DNA of 64,000 nucleotides from UBA7957 sp965224675 (GTDB lineage Bacteria > Pseudomonadota > Gammaproteobacteria > Granulosicoccales > Granulosicoccaceae): assembly GCA_965224675.1 (NCBI GenBank), contig CBDDAA010000002.1, positions 62,001 to 126,000 on the forward strand, written 5' to 3'. The position numbers and the translations under genes are program-made. Positions 18,920 through 28,275 of the stretch are shown here, piece by piece. The notes beneath the pieces are model-generated. The model was not told the origin of the DNA and made no database searches. It saw only the letters and a list, made by a program, of their open reading frames with translations. Numbering within the stretch: the stretch's first letter is position 1; the number at the start of each line of letters is the position of its first letter.

Positions 18920-18946
18920 AGGCAGAATTCTAAAAACTTATTTTTA

Positions 18947-19831
18947 CTAACGGACTTTTGCCGCAAAATATTTCTGTCGATGCATATATTGGTAAATTTC
19001 TTCCCGCATATGTTGAATCGTCTGTTTTGTTAAAGTGCTGCGCTGGCTATCGCGCACGGAAGCACCCAGTGTCCTTGCTATATCACTTGCCTCACTGACT
19101 AAAACCTCAAACAGAACATCAGCAGCTATAGGTCCCGGCAATTGCAAAAAAAGCGTAACACCGGGCGTTTCCAAGCTCGCAATATCATTTATATCGAAAC
19201 TACCAGGTTCAATCATATTAACGATAGAGAAAATTTTCTTGCCTTTGTAACGAGAATGAAAAATTCCCATTTCTCCAAATTCATAGCCACGCTGAGAAAA
19301 TATTGCATACATTTCAGCACCATCCATTGTCGCGCCTTCAGCAGCCATAACACTGATTGAAATTATTTTTTCTTCACTGCTTTGAACCGTTTTCTCATTG
19401 CCTGCGCGGGCTGCTGATGCTGCCATCCGTTCTTTTCTTTTTGGCGTCAATTTTGCGCTGAAAGATTCGATTTTCTCAGCAATTGAGGCGAATAAACGCA
19501 GTTGCTGTACTGTATTTGTGGACCCTTGCGGTAAATCCTCCAGCGGTGTAAAAAAATCCATGTCATCATCGTCTATACGTTGATCATCAACACCATTATT
19601 GAGATTAATCGAAGGTTCAAATCGGTCAAAAGCATCAGGCTCTGTTGCAACTGGCTCCCTCGCGTTTGTCTGACTCCGCTCCGCTCTATGGTCAGTAAAC
19701 AATGGATCAACATCCTCTTCGTTTGGCCTACCCATATAGTTGGAGTCACTTCGCTTTCGGCGTCCCGAAAAAACCATATAAACAAGCAGTAATATACCAG
19801 CAATCAATAGTATCCAACGGAAATATTCCAT
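18947..19831 (-). CDS. zipA: cell division protein ZipA
   Basis: An inner-membrane protein that tethers FtsZ. 294 aa with a type Ib topology: a membrane segment at residues 5-22 (RWILLIAGILLLVYMVFS) followed by basic residues (GRRKR), a hydrophilic acidic linker (about 28-150), and a C-terminal FtsZ-binding domain (about 155-294). The linker is acidic rather than P/Q-rich as in E. coli. GAGGG about nine bases before the ATG supports the start. The smc-zipA-ligA order is standard in gammaproteobacteria. Confidence 0.93.
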   Translation of the reverse strand: MEYFRWILLIAGILLLVYMVFSGRRKRSDSNYMGRPNEEDVDPLFTDHRAERSQTNAREPVATEPDAFDRFEPSINLNNGVDDQRIDDDDMDFFTPLEDLPQGSTNTVQQLRLFASIAEKIESFSAKLTPKRKERMAASAARAGNEKTVQSSEEKIISISVMAAEGATMDGAEMYAIFSQRGYEFGEMGIFHSRYKGKKIFSIVNMIEPGSFDINDIASLETPGVTLFLQLPGPIAADVLFEVLVSEASDIARTLGASVRDSQRSTLTKQTIQHMREEIYQYMHRQKYFAAKVR

Positions 19832-20132
19832 ACTTTACTTGCCCTCTATTTGCTAGTGTAGTGATGACTACACACGTGCTTAAACTGCGGAATACGATCC
19901 CACATAGTTGTGCTTAAAACAATCCGCCCACTTGTTATCTTGTGTCTTATTCAGATAAACACCAACTCAACGATACTTGCTGATCGAGTTCTCAAACACA
20001 TTCATCTTTGCAGTTTTTTTGACCAGAATTTACTACGCTGGCAAATCAGTTCTCTACAGCTGTACGACCGCAGGTGGGTTGATTTTAGTTGATCCTTGGA
20101 CTTACACTAAACTTTTGGTGTTTATTAAAATA
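19832..20132. other. smc-zipA intergenic region
   Basis: No gene is supported. At 19856-19873 lies a perfect 7-bp hairpin, GTGTAGT-GATG-ACTACAC, about 25 bp upstream of zipA; it could be an operator or an RNA hairpin in the leader. The 11 bases at 19853-19863 equal the outer end of the inverted repeat of the element at 28314-28627. No U-tract terminator follows smc. Confidence 0.5.
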
Positions 20133-23100
20133 TTATGCATCAACCAAACGAGAAGCTTCTTCTACATCAACCGCCACAAGCCTTGAAACACCAGGCTCTT
20201 GCATCGTAACACCCATTAGCTGGTCCGACAGCTCCATAGTACCCTTATTGTGTGTGATGAAAATAAACTGTATACGCGCTGACATCTCCTTAACTAAATC
20301 ACAAAATCGTCCCACATTAGCATCATCAAGAGGCGCATCGACTTCATCAAGCATACAAAAAGGTGATGGGTTAAGTTCAAAAAATGCAAATACCATGGCC
20401 ACTGCTGTTAAGGCCTTTTCACCACCTGATAAAAGGTGAATATTACTTACCCGCTTACCAGGTGGTTGAGCAAGAACGGTTACGCCTGTATCCAGTAAAT
20501 TATCTCCGGTCATTTCCAGCATGGCCTGTCCACCACCGAACAAGCGCGGGAAAAATTCTTGCAGTTTGCTATTCACCTTATCGAAGGTTTCTCTAAATCG
20601 TGATTTTGTTTCTCTATCGATTTTTGCTATTGCTGACTCAAGTGTCTGTAAAGCCTCAACCACATCAGAATATTGACTATCCAGATATTGTTTGCGCTCC
20701 AGCTGCTCCTGGCATTCATCAATTGCAGCGAGATTGATGGGTCCCAGCCTGTTGATATTACTTGAAATCCTCTCCAGTTGATCTTCCCAATTATCGATGC
20801 TCGCATCTTCTGGAATAGTCTCTAATAATTCTTCCAGAACAAAATCAGCTTCATTGATTTGCTCTACAATTGTTTTAATACGGACATTGATTTCTTGTAT
20901 CTCCAGCTTATCGTTCTGTAGTCCATCACGTAACGAGAGAGCCTGCTTTTCGTAGCGAATCCGACTTTGCTCATGATCACGAAGTCTCTGATCTATGGTT
21001 TCTACTTCAGCCCGCACAAGTGATAAATTTTTGTCACTGATCAGTCTTTGCTGTAGTAAATTCTCAAGCAAATTTTTCTGCTCATGAATGGGTGTTCCCT
21101 CATTCTCCAGCGTATTCTGCAGCGCTTCCTGACGTAATAGAAACTGCTTGTATTGAGCGCTCATTCGCTGCAATCCTTGCTCCTTCGCATCTATAGTTGA
21201 ACGGGTGGATTCGATACGAATTGCAATTTCCTGACCCGCATCACGATCAGTGTTTACACGCGTCTTTGCAAGCATTACAGCCTGCTTAATTGTTTCACGT
21301 TTGATCTGCAGTTGATCCCGCTCAACAGAAAACACTTGAATGAGTTGCAGTGATTCTGCCCGACGCTCCCTCGCACTATTAAAATCCTCGGTTTGTTGCT
21401 GCATCTGCCGTTTGCCGTGATCCAGCTCATCAAGTAGAGTTACACGTCTTTTTTGTGCTTGATCCAATTGATGCTGTTTACCACTTAACATCGACTTTAC
21501 TTCAGATAATTTCCTTAGCGCCTGATTAAGCGTTTGCTGGTTAGTGTCACGTCGTGCTTCAGCCTCCTGCAACTTAAAAGTAAATACTTCAAGTTCATCT
21601 TGCAGAGATCCAACCCGGTCTTCAGCCTGACTTAACGCGCCCAGTACATCCATCAATTCCTGTTCTCGGGCCAACACACTGTTTTCCTGGTCGGTTTCGC
21701 CTATTCGTAACCAGGTTTTACCTACCCAGACACCGCGCCTTGTGACAATGGATTCACCTTCCCTCAGTTTATTGCGTATTAATAGTGCTGCTTCCAACGT
21801 ATCGCTGATGTAAACACCCGCTGTCAAATCACTAACAGGGAGATCGGATTCGATCTTACTCATTAGCATATCCCCCCGCGATGCGGTTATATCCCTATTT
21901 GCGGCCATCTCAATCAGAGATAATTTACCTTTTGAAAAGTCAACAAGTACACCGCCAAGCCCATCAATACCATCAACACAAACAGCTTCCAGATGTCGCC
22001 CTAACACAGCTTCTGCAGCTTTCTCCCATCCACTTGCAACTTTGATTTGCTGTGCCAATCGAGGTCGGTCAGCTAATCCATTACGCTGCAACCACTGCAC
22101 TGCATTACGTTCGTCCTGCCCTAATGCCGCCTGCTGCAATGCTTCCAGAGAGGCTTTGCGCCCTAACAATGCCTGCACCTGACCGCGAGATTCGTCCAGC
22201 TGAGCTGCGATATCCTGCTGTGTATCACGAACTCTCTGCATATTTTCAGTACTATCCAGTAGTACCGATTGAAAGCGGGATTCTTTTTCCTGAGCCTCCT
22301 GTTCCTGGATAATCAGCGTTTGAATGTCGGTGTTCAGCGCTTGCGTGTCCAACGCCTCTTGCTCAAGATCCAGACGCTGAATCCGTTTGTCCAGTTCTTC
22401 CAGGCTTTTCTCAAACTGGTCCATACGAGACAATTCTATTTCAGCAGTCTGCGTAGACTCACTGCTTCGCTGACTAAACTGATCCCATCGGCTTTGCCAC
22501 TCAGAGGACTCGTTCTCAGCTTGGGTTAAAACTTCAGATGAATATTTTTGCTGTTGTTGTAATTGATCAAAATCCGGTTCATCGACTTGCATTGATTCAT
22601 AGAGTTGTGCTACTCGTTGCTCATCCTGACTAATATGCGCCTCAGATTCAACAGCCGACTGAATAACTTGTTCCAGCTCCCGTTGCTGGCGACTACGGTT
22701 TTCTTGACTATGCTGAATTTGCTGTTCGATTCGACTTACGTCTGCGCCCAGACGATAAAATTCTGCCTGTATAGCGTTGAATTCATCAGTCGCGGTAATA
22801 TGTAGCTCTCTTTCTCTTTCGATAGCCACTTCAGAGGCACGTTGCTCAGCAATAATACCTTCCAGTCTGACCTCGTTTTGACCAATTTTCTCGTCACGCC
22901 CATCCAGTTGAGCAAAATATTCTTGCCAACGTAAACCCAGTAGCTGGGTCTTCTGTTGTCGTTCTTGAGATTTAAGATTCTTATATTTTTCAGCGATTGT
23001 GGATTGCCTTTTTAATCGTGTCAGTTGTTTATCAACTTCTTCACGCAAATCATTAAGGCGATCAAGGTTATCCCGCGTATGACGGATCCGGTTTTCAGTT

Positions 23101-23636
23101 TCTCGTCGCCGTTCCTTGTATTTGGATATGCCGGCCGCCTCTTCAAGATAACTACGCAAGTCATCCGGTTTAGCTTCGATAAGCCGGGAGATCATTCCTT
23201 GTTCAATAATTGCGTAGCTGCGTGGACCTAAGCCAGTGCCCATGAAAATATCGGTAATGTCACGGCGTCTGCAGCGACTACCATTAAGAAAATAGGCGGA
23301 CTGTCCTTCGCGCGCGACTTGTCGTCGAATAGCTATCTCAGAATATTGTGCGTATTGTCCACCCAAGCTACGTTCGCTGTTATCGAAGATCAGTTCAACT
23401 GACGCCTGGCCTACTGGCTTTCTGGCACTTGAGCCGTTAAAGATGACATCTTCCATCGATTCTCCGCGCAAGTGCTTGGCTGATGATTCCCCCATCACCC
23501 AACGGACCGCATCGATAGTATTGGATTTACCACAACCGTTCGGCCCCACTATACCAACCAGATTACTCGGCAATTTAATGGTTGTAGGGTCAACGAATGA
23601 CTTAAATCCTGCGAGTTTTATTCGACTCAGGCGCAT
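20133..23636 (-). CDS. smc: chromosome segregation protein SMC
   Basis: A structural-maintenance-of-chromosomes ATPase, 1167 aa. The head is formed by the N-terminal P-loop VGPNGCGKSNTIDAVRWVMG (residues 28-47), the C-terminal signature LLSGGEKALTAVAMVFAF and the Walker B FCMLDEVDAPLDDAN. Long Q/E/R-rich coiled coils flank a hinge at roughly 500-650 (GWEKAAEAVLGRHLEAVCVD). This is the SMC-ScpAB type rather than MukB; scpA and scpB are not in the window. It is followed by zipA and ligA on the same strand. Confidence 0.97.
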   Translation of the reverse strand: MRLSRIKLAGFKSFVDPTTIKLPSNLVGIVGPNGCGKSNTIDAVRWVMGESSAKHLRGESMEDVIFNGSSARKPVGQASVELIFDNSERSLGGQYAQYSEIAIRRQVAREGQSAYFLNGSRCRRRDITDIFMGTGLGPRSYAIIEQGMISRLIEAKPDDLRSYLEEAAGISKYKERRRETENRIRHTRDNLDRLNDLREEVDKQLTRLKRQSTIAEKYKNLKSQERQQKTQLLGLRWQEYFAQLDGRDEKIGQNEVRLEGIIAEQRASEVAIERERELHITATDEFNAIQAEFYRLGADVSRIEQQIQHSQENRSRQQRELEQVIQSAVESEAHISQDEQRVAQLYESMQVDEPDFDQLQQQQKYSSEVLTQAENESSEWQSRWDQFSQRSSESTQTAEIELSRMDQFEKSLEELDKRIQRLDLEQEALDTQALNTDIQTLIIQEQEAQEKESRFQSVLLDSTENMQRVRDTQQDIAAQLDESRGQVQALLGRKASLEALQQAALGQDERNAVQWLQRNGLADRPRLAQQIKVASGWEKAAEAVLGRHLEAVCVDGIDGLGGVLVDFSKGKLSLIEMAANRDITASRGDMLMSKIESDLPVSDLTAGVYISDTLEAALLIRNKLREGESIVTRRGVWVGKTWLRIGETDQENSVLAREQELMDVLGALSQAEDRVGSLQDELEVFTFKLQEAEARRDTNQQTLNQALRKLSEVKSMLSGKQHQLDQAQKRRVTLLDELDHGKRQMQQQTEDFNSARERRAESLQLIQVFSVERDQLQIKRETIKQAVMLAKTRVNTDRDAGQEIAIRIESTRSTIDAKEQGLQRMSAQYKQFLLRQEALQNTLENEGTPIHEQKNLLENLLQQRLISDKNLSLVRAEVETIDQRLRDHEQSRIRYEKQALSLRDGLQNDKLEIQEINVRIKTIVEQINEADFVLEELLETIPEDASIDNWEDQLERISSNINRLGPINLAAIDECQEQLERKQYLDSQYSDVVEALQTLESAIAKIDRETKSRFRETFDKVNSKLQEFFPRLFGGGQAMLEMTGDNLLDTGVTVLAQPPGKRVSNIHLLSGGEKALTAVAMVFAFFELNPSPFCMLDEVDAPLDDANVGRFCDLVKEMSARIQFIFITHNKGTMELSDQLMGVTMQEPGVSRLVAVDVEEASRLVDA

Positions 23637-23909
23637 CGAGGTGTGCAGTCTCCAGAGGTTATGAAAGTGTCAAGCAGAATACCGACATGATTAAAGTACT
23701 ATTACGGGCACAGGATACCAATTTCGTAAAAGCTTGCAAAGAAAACAAGCACTTTTCACATATATTTAACCAAAGCCATAGGTAGATATCGGTAACCTGC
23801 CAATGTTAAGCCAAAGTAAAAACCTCTACAATGTGAATGAGTCACAGCATCATTCAAGCGGGACTAAATAATTAGACCTGGAATTGCAGACATCCACCGA
23901 GCTTAAGAA

Positions 23910-23930
23910 AAATCTACTATAAGTAGATTT
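23910..23930. promoter_or_regulatory. operator-like palindrome upstream of cysZ
   Basis: AAATCTACT at 23910-23918 and AGTAGATTT at 23922-23930 form a perfect inverted repeat around ATA, with half-sites about one helical turn apart. There is no T-run or GC-rich stem, so a protein-binding site fits better than a terminator. The regulator is unknown. Confidence 0.4.
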
Positions 23931-23988
23931 GGAATTTACTACTCAACTGAAAATTTCACGGTAAGCAGTACACCGATATTCGCATAAA

Positions 23989-24018
23989 TTGATACAAAGA
24001 CGCTTACTATGGTATAGA
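23989..24018 (+). promoter_or_regulatory. candidate sigma-70 promoter of cysZ
   Basis: TTGATA at 23989-23994, an 18-bp spacer, then TATAGA at 24013-24018 preceded by TGG (extended -10). The predicted transcription start falls next to the AGGAG at 24026-24030, giving a very short leader, which weakens the call. Confidence 0.35.
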
Positions 24019-24037
24019 TTATAACAGGAGTATATTG

Positions 24038-24817
24038 ATGCTAAGCAGTTTCCTGCGCGGTCTCGCTTATTTAAAATCAGGATTCTCATTAATCAGAACC
24101 CCTGGCCTACGTCGTTATGTATTGGTTCCACTACTCATAAACGTTATGGTTCTCGTTCTGTTAACTTGGTTTGCCAGCGGTTGGCTTGATGGCTTCATGA
24201 GCAGCATAAACTGGCTTAACGCCGACTCCGATAGCTGGACTGGGTGGCTGGTTGGTAAATTTCGCTCCCTGCTCTGGATTGCCTTCGCTATTATGGCTCT
24301 TATAGTCTTTACCTATACATTTTCATTGCTTGCAAATTTCTTAGCCGCACCATTTAACAGCTTATTGGCGGAAAAAGTTGAAATGCATTTGCGGGGTCAT
24401 CAGGGAATCACAAGCAATGAGTCCATGACCGATATCATCAAGCGCGTTCCCAAAGTGCTTCTTTCTGAGACTGCTAAAATTCTTTACCTATTAAAATGGA
24501 TTATTCCGCTGATGCTGATTTATTTTGTTCCAATTATCAACATTTTCGCACCAATAATTTCATTCTTGTTTGGTGCCTGGATATTAAGCCTGGAGTACAT
24601 AGACTATCCCATGAGTAATCACGGCTTATTATTTAGACAAATTAAAAAAAATCTTCGCCAAAAGCGTAATCTGGCTCTTGGATTTGGTAGTGCAGTGACC
24701 CTCTTAACGGCTGTTCCTGTGCTTAACCTCGTTGCTATGCCGGTTGCGGTTGCCGGAGCCAGTAAACTCTGGGTTGAAGAATTTTCTAAATCGGATACCA
24801 AGGAATCTGCATCATGA
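24038..24817 (+). CDS. cysZ: CysZ-type sulfate transport protein (EI24 family)
   Basis: An inner-membrane protein for sulfate entry in cysteine synthesis. 259 aa with hydrophobic segments at about residues 26-46 (RYVLVPLLINVMVLVLLTWF), 75-100 and 150-185, and a hairpin near 225-245, matching the EI24 fold. The FLRGLAYLKSGFSLIRTPGL start and YPMSNHG segment are family features. The ATG at 24038 with AGGAG seven bases upstream is chosen over the TTG three bases earlier. cysZ lies divergent to the zipA block in many gammaproteobacteria, which supports the name. Its stop overlaps the next start in ATGA. Confidence 0.9.
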   Translation: MLSSFLRGLAYLKSGFSLIRTPGLRRYVLVPLLINVMVLVLLTWFASGWLDGFMSSINWLNADSDSWTGWLVGKFRSLLWIAFAIMALIVFTYTFSLLANFLAAPFNSLLAEKVEMHLRGHQGITSNESMTDIIKRVPKVLLSETAKILYLLKWIIPLMLIYFVPIINIFAPIISFLFGAWILSLEYIDYPMSNHGLLFRQIKKNLRQKRNLALGFGSAVTLLTAVPVLNLVAMPVAVAGASKLWVEEFSKSDTKESAS

Positions 24818-25638
24818 CCCGATTACCTCTATATATACTGGTCGGGTTATCCCTGCTTCCACTAACAATTTTTGCCATGGACTTACCTGAGGCTCAGTTT
24901 ACGCCAGGTGGCGTAGCCATTATTGAACTTGCCAACACAGATTCGGCAAAACCGATTGCTACATTCAGGAAAAAAAAGGTTATGGTTGTGGCGCATCGGG
25001 GAAAATGGTTGGCAGTGGTGGGGCTGCCATTGAACATAGAGGCAGGGGCCAACAGTCTTGAAATTAAAGTACCTGGCAAAAATAACTGGCTGCAAAGACA
25101 CTTTGTCATTAAAAAAAAGACCTATCCAGAACAGCGATTAACGATCAAAAATAAACGCAAGGTTGACCCTAATAAAGAAGATATGAAAAAAATCCGTGCT
25201 GACAGAATCAAAATTGCTAAAGCAAAAGGTCACTGGAGTGACAAAATAATGGCTTCTCGATTTAACATCCCGGTTAAGGGTATTCGCAGCAGCCAGTTTG
25301 GATTAAAACGCTTTTTTAACAATAAACCTCGTCGACCACACGGTGGCCTTGATATAGCGGCTGAAAAAGGCACACCCGTCTACGCACCTGCTGATGGCAC
25401 GGTGATTGAAGGTGATAATTTCTTTTTCAGTGGGAATTGTATATTTATTGATCATGGCCAGGGACTACAAACTTTTTATGCACATCTGAGTAAAATCGAT
25501 GTGAAACCCGGTCAAACGGTAAAACGCGGAGATAAAATTGCAGAAGTTGGTGAGAGTGGACGCGTCACAGGACCGCATTTACATTGGTCTGTAGGCCTGA
25601 ATCAAACCTGGGTTGATCCTGATTTATTTTTGAATTAA
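24814..25638 (+). CDS. M23 family metallopeptidase (LytM domain), exported
   Basis: A peptidoglycan endopeptidase-type protein, 274 aa. A signal peptide covers residues 1-21 (LYILVGLSLLPLTIFA). A beta-sandwich-like N-terminal domain and a basic linker precede the C-terminal LytM domain. Zinc ligands are visible in RPHGGLDIAAEKGTPVYAP (HxxxD) and TGPHLHWSV (HxH), and FYAHLSKIDVKPGQTVKRGD adds the catalytic His. All catalytic residues are present, so an active DD-endopeptidase is likely. It starts in the ATGA overlap with cysZ, implying translational coupling, although no functional link is known. Confidence 0.93.
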   Translation: MTRLPLYILVGLSLLPLTIFAMDLPEAQFTPGGVAIIELANTDSAKPIATFRKKKVMVVAHRGKWLAVVGLPLNIEAGANSLEIKVPGKNNWLQRHFVIKKKTYPEQRLTIKNKRKVDPNKEDMKKIRADRIKIAKAKGHWSDKIMASRFNIPVKGIRSSQFGLKRFFNNKPRRPHGGLDIAAEKGTPVYAPADGTVIEGDNFFFSGNCIFIDHGQGLQTFYAHLSKIDVKPGQTVKRGDKIAEVGESGRVTGPHLHWSVGLNQTWVDPDLFLN

Positions 25639-25656
25639 TACGATCAATGCTATCGA

Positions 25657-25687
25657 TAATGCAAAAAAGATTCGCTTTTTATCATTA
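25657..25687. terminator. possible bidirectional terminator between convergent genes
   Basis: An interrupted inverted repeat: TAATG, then AAAAAAG, a short ATTCG loop, CTTTTT, then CATTA. The A-tract and T-tract would give a U-run on either strand. The stem is AT-rich, so strength is doubtful. Confidence 0.35.
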
Positions 25688-25707
25688 AGCATAAACCGGA
25701 TTTAAGC

Positions 25708-26502
25708 CTACGGAATAGCAACCGTATAAACCACATTCGCCGCTACTGATTTTACGCCTTTTTCAAATCCAAAGTAATTTGGAATTTCATAAGTATTTGT
25801 AAATCGGACAGATTGTTCAGCGATGGTGCCAGCATTTAGAGCTGTTCTTCGATTACCTTCAAAAACCAGCCGCTCGACACTTAGATTATTCATGAACCCA
25901 TTATTCGCAACGCCTGCAATCGGATTACTGTCGGTGTGTGGAAATTGAGCAGCGGAGCCATAACTTATTGGACCATCAGTCCCACTGAGCTTAACTGAAA
26001 GCGTTCGGTATATATCTTCCAAACCCGCGGTTACATTGGAATTTGCAACATCCAGTGTTGCTTGAGCTTTGATGGAAAATGCCGTATTTGATGCTATATA
26101 AAAGCTACTTTGCAGTTTATTGATGGTCGCCGTCACTGATTCTGTTGGAGAAAAGGCCGAAAAAGAGTCCCCGGCATCAAGAACGCCAATTTGTCCTCCA
26201 TCAACCAGAGCTTGTCCCGAAACCTCAAGCAAGTTAGTTTCAGCGCCACTAAACTGTTGCAGGCTTCCAGTAATAACGGGCTGTACATCTCCTGCAATCA
26301 AGTCAAGGTTGCCAGAGCCAAAATCAATAATTAGATCAGCGACAGTAGCGTTGCCGGTACCATCACCTCCCCATACAACAACCACACCGCCTATTTTAAA
26401 TTTAGGTGAATCTATAATTACTGAGTTTACGTTTGTAGAGATAATGGCTGCTAAAGTGAAAATACCAGCCTTGATGAGCAATTTATGGTACTTATAAGTC
26501 AT
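25708..26502 (-). CDS. exported protein of unknown function
   Basis: 264 aa. The N-terminus has a signal peptide (KAGIFTLAAIISTNVNS, about residues 11-27). The mature part is rich in G, S, T, N and V with alternating hydrophobics, suggesting an all-beta secreted or surface protein. There is no cysteine in the mature region, no C-terminal sorting motif, and no enzymatic motif I recognise. Some segments (VADLIIDFGSGNLDLIAGDV) resemble repeats in secreted anchor-type proteins, but I assign no family. It is monocistronic: convergent with the M23 gene and preceded by 640 bp without a gene. Confidence 0.75.
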   Translation of the reverse strand: MTYKYHKLLIKAGIFTLAAIISTNVNSVIIDSPKFKIGGVVVVWGGDGTGNATVADLIIDFGSGNLDLIAGDVQPVITGSLQQFSGAETNLLEVSGQALVDGGQIGVLDAGDSFSAFSPTESVTATINKLQSSFYIASNTAFSIKAQATLDVANSNVTAGLEDIYRTLSVKLSGTDGPISYGSAAQFPHTDSNPIAGVANNGFMNNLSVERLVFEGNRRTALNAGTIAEQSVRFTNTYEIPNYFGFEKGVKSVAANVVYTVAIP

Positions 26503-27147
26503 TAATAATTCCGATATTAACTATTTAAAGTCTTTTCAGACTTCAGAAACATCAACATTCCATCAGCAAGACTGCTCAGCCGCTACCTCCATAAGCCAAA
26601 ATTGATAATTGTGTCCACTAATTAGCCAACAAAGTGTCTATTATTTGACCAATTTCACCTTACTACCTAAGCTTTTTGTACGCTTTAAGTTTTTCTTACA
26701 CAGCATATTAGTCAAATTCAACCACCTTTGCCTGGCAGCAACAGACAACTAAACTGAACAATATTGTTATAGACAAATATTTTATTCAGTATTTTTTTCA
26801 CCCTACTTGCATTAATGATTGCAGCCGAAAGATAAATATTTCAAGAATTCTTCGAGCCAACAGATTCCGGTTAAATTCAGCAATAATGTTCAACTGTTTT
26901 TCTGTACAAATCAGCTGCAAACTTAATCGGCTTAAATAGATACCTACTGAGAGAAATTCCACCAAACATTGATCTCAGTCGCATTATCTTATGAATCCAG
27001 TATTCGATCGGGTGCCGAACATTTCCAGGCTCACACGACAATTGCGTATGGCGGCGATAGGTGATATTTCATAGGCTTTAGCGAAGGGGCCAACATTGAG
27101 AACTTGAGTTATATAGGTACACTCACTCCGGAATCACTGCGCTTAAG
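26503..27147. other. long intergenic region, mostly without recognisable content
   Basis: 645 bp, AT-rich. It contains a perfect 12-bp palindrome AACAATATTGTT at 26757-26768 and, near the dnaJ end, a GC-richer stretch with a 27-codon open frame at 26991-27074. No RNA gene, promoter consensus or RBS-preceded frame was convincing. Confidence 0.5.
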
Positions 27148-28275
27148 TCAACTACGCATATCGTCAAAGAAATTCTTCACTCCATCCATCCAAGAGTGCT
27201 TTTGTGGACTGTGCTTCTTACCCTTTTTACCACTCATGGTGTCATTAAGCTGTTTCAGCAAATCTTTTTGCTCCAATGTAAGATTTACGGGTGTCTCCAC
27301 CTTAATTCGACATAACAAGTCCCCAACGGGGCCACCATGAACAGATTTAACACCTTTATTGCGAAGGCGAAACATTTTATCAGCTTGCGTACCCGCAGGT
27401 ACCTTAAGACTGACCTTGCCGTTTAATGTTGGGACTTCCAACTCGCCACCCAAGGCAGCGGTTACCATATCAATCGGCATAACACAATGCAGGTCGGAAC
27501 CGTCACGATCAAAGATTCTATGCTGCTTGACTGATACAACCACATATAAATCACCCGGTGTACCACCTTTTTCAGCGGCCGCTCCCTCACCTCCAAGTCG
27601 TATTCGATCACCTGTATCGACGCCTGCCGGAATTTTAACAGAGAGCGTTTTTTCTTCTTTTACGCGCCCCTCACCATGACAACTTGAGCAAGGATCTGAA
27701 ATGGTTTTACCTGAGCCGCGGCAAGAGGGACAAGTCTGTTGCACAGAGAAAAACCCCTGCTGCATACGCACCTGACCCATCCCATTACAGCTGGAACAAG
27801 TAGATGGAGAAGTGCCTGGTTTTGCACCACTACCATCGCAAGTCGTGCATCCGACCATAGTGGGTATTTTGAGCTTCACATCGGTCCCGGCGACGGCATC
27901 TTCCAATGATACCTGTAAGTTGTATTGCAAGTCGTCGCCGCGCGACACACGCTGACCGCGAGCACGTCCACCACCAAATATATCACCAAAAACATCGCCA
28001 AATATATCGCCAAAATCAGCACTTTGACCGCCACCAAAACCGCCTCCTTGCCTGACACCTGCATGTCCGTATTGATCATATGCGGCCCGCTTCTGTGGAT
28101 CATTTAGTACCTCAAAAGCCTCTTTAGCCTCTTTGAAGCTAGCCTCTGCATCGGGATTATCCTGATTACGATCTGGGTGGAATTTCATAGCCAGTCGTCG
28201 ATAAGCTTTTTTTAATTCAGCAGCACTGGCGTTTTTTGCAACAGACAGAACTTCATAATAATCTCGTTCGGACAT
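27148..28275 (-). CDS. dnaJ: chaperone DnaJ
   Basis: Hsp40 co-chaperone of DnaK, 375 aa. The J domain has the HPD triad in KFHPDRNQDNPDAEASF (residues 31-47). A G/F-rich segment follows (GGGFGGGQSADFGDIFGDVF). The zinc domain has four CxxCxGxG modules: CTTCDGSG, CSSCNGMG, CPSCRGSG and CSSCHGEG. The C-terminal client-binding domains are complete. It is in the usual place after dnaK, but the 454-bp gap is unusually long and contains an inverted-repeat element. Confidence 0.98.
   Translation of the reverse strand: MSERDYYEVLSVAKNASAAELKKAYRRLAMKFHPDRNQDNPDAEASFKEAKEAFEVLNDPQKRAAYDQYGHAGVRQGGGFGGGQSADFGDIFGDVFGDIFGGGRARGQRVSRGDDLQYNLQVSLEDAVAGTDVKLKIPTMVGCTTCDGSGAKPGTSPSTCSSCNGMGQVRMQQGFFSVQQTCPSCRGSGKTISDPCSSCHGEGRVKEEKTLSVKIPAGVDTGDRIRLGGEGAAAEKGGTPGDLYVVVSVKQHRIFDRDGSDLHCVMPIDMVTAALGGELEVPTLNGKVSLKVPAGTQADKMFRLRNKGVKSVHGGPVGDLLCRIKVETPVNLTLEQKDLLKQLNDTMSGKKGKKHSPQKHSWMDGVKNFFDDMRS

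Larger units (their letters stand above)
23637..24037. other. divergent smc/cysZ control region
   Basis: A 400-bp region between divergently transcribed smc and cysZ. It holds a perfect 9-bp palindrome with a 3-nt centre at 23910-23930 and a plausible sigma-70 promoter just before cysZ. No additional gene was seen. Confidence 0.6.
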
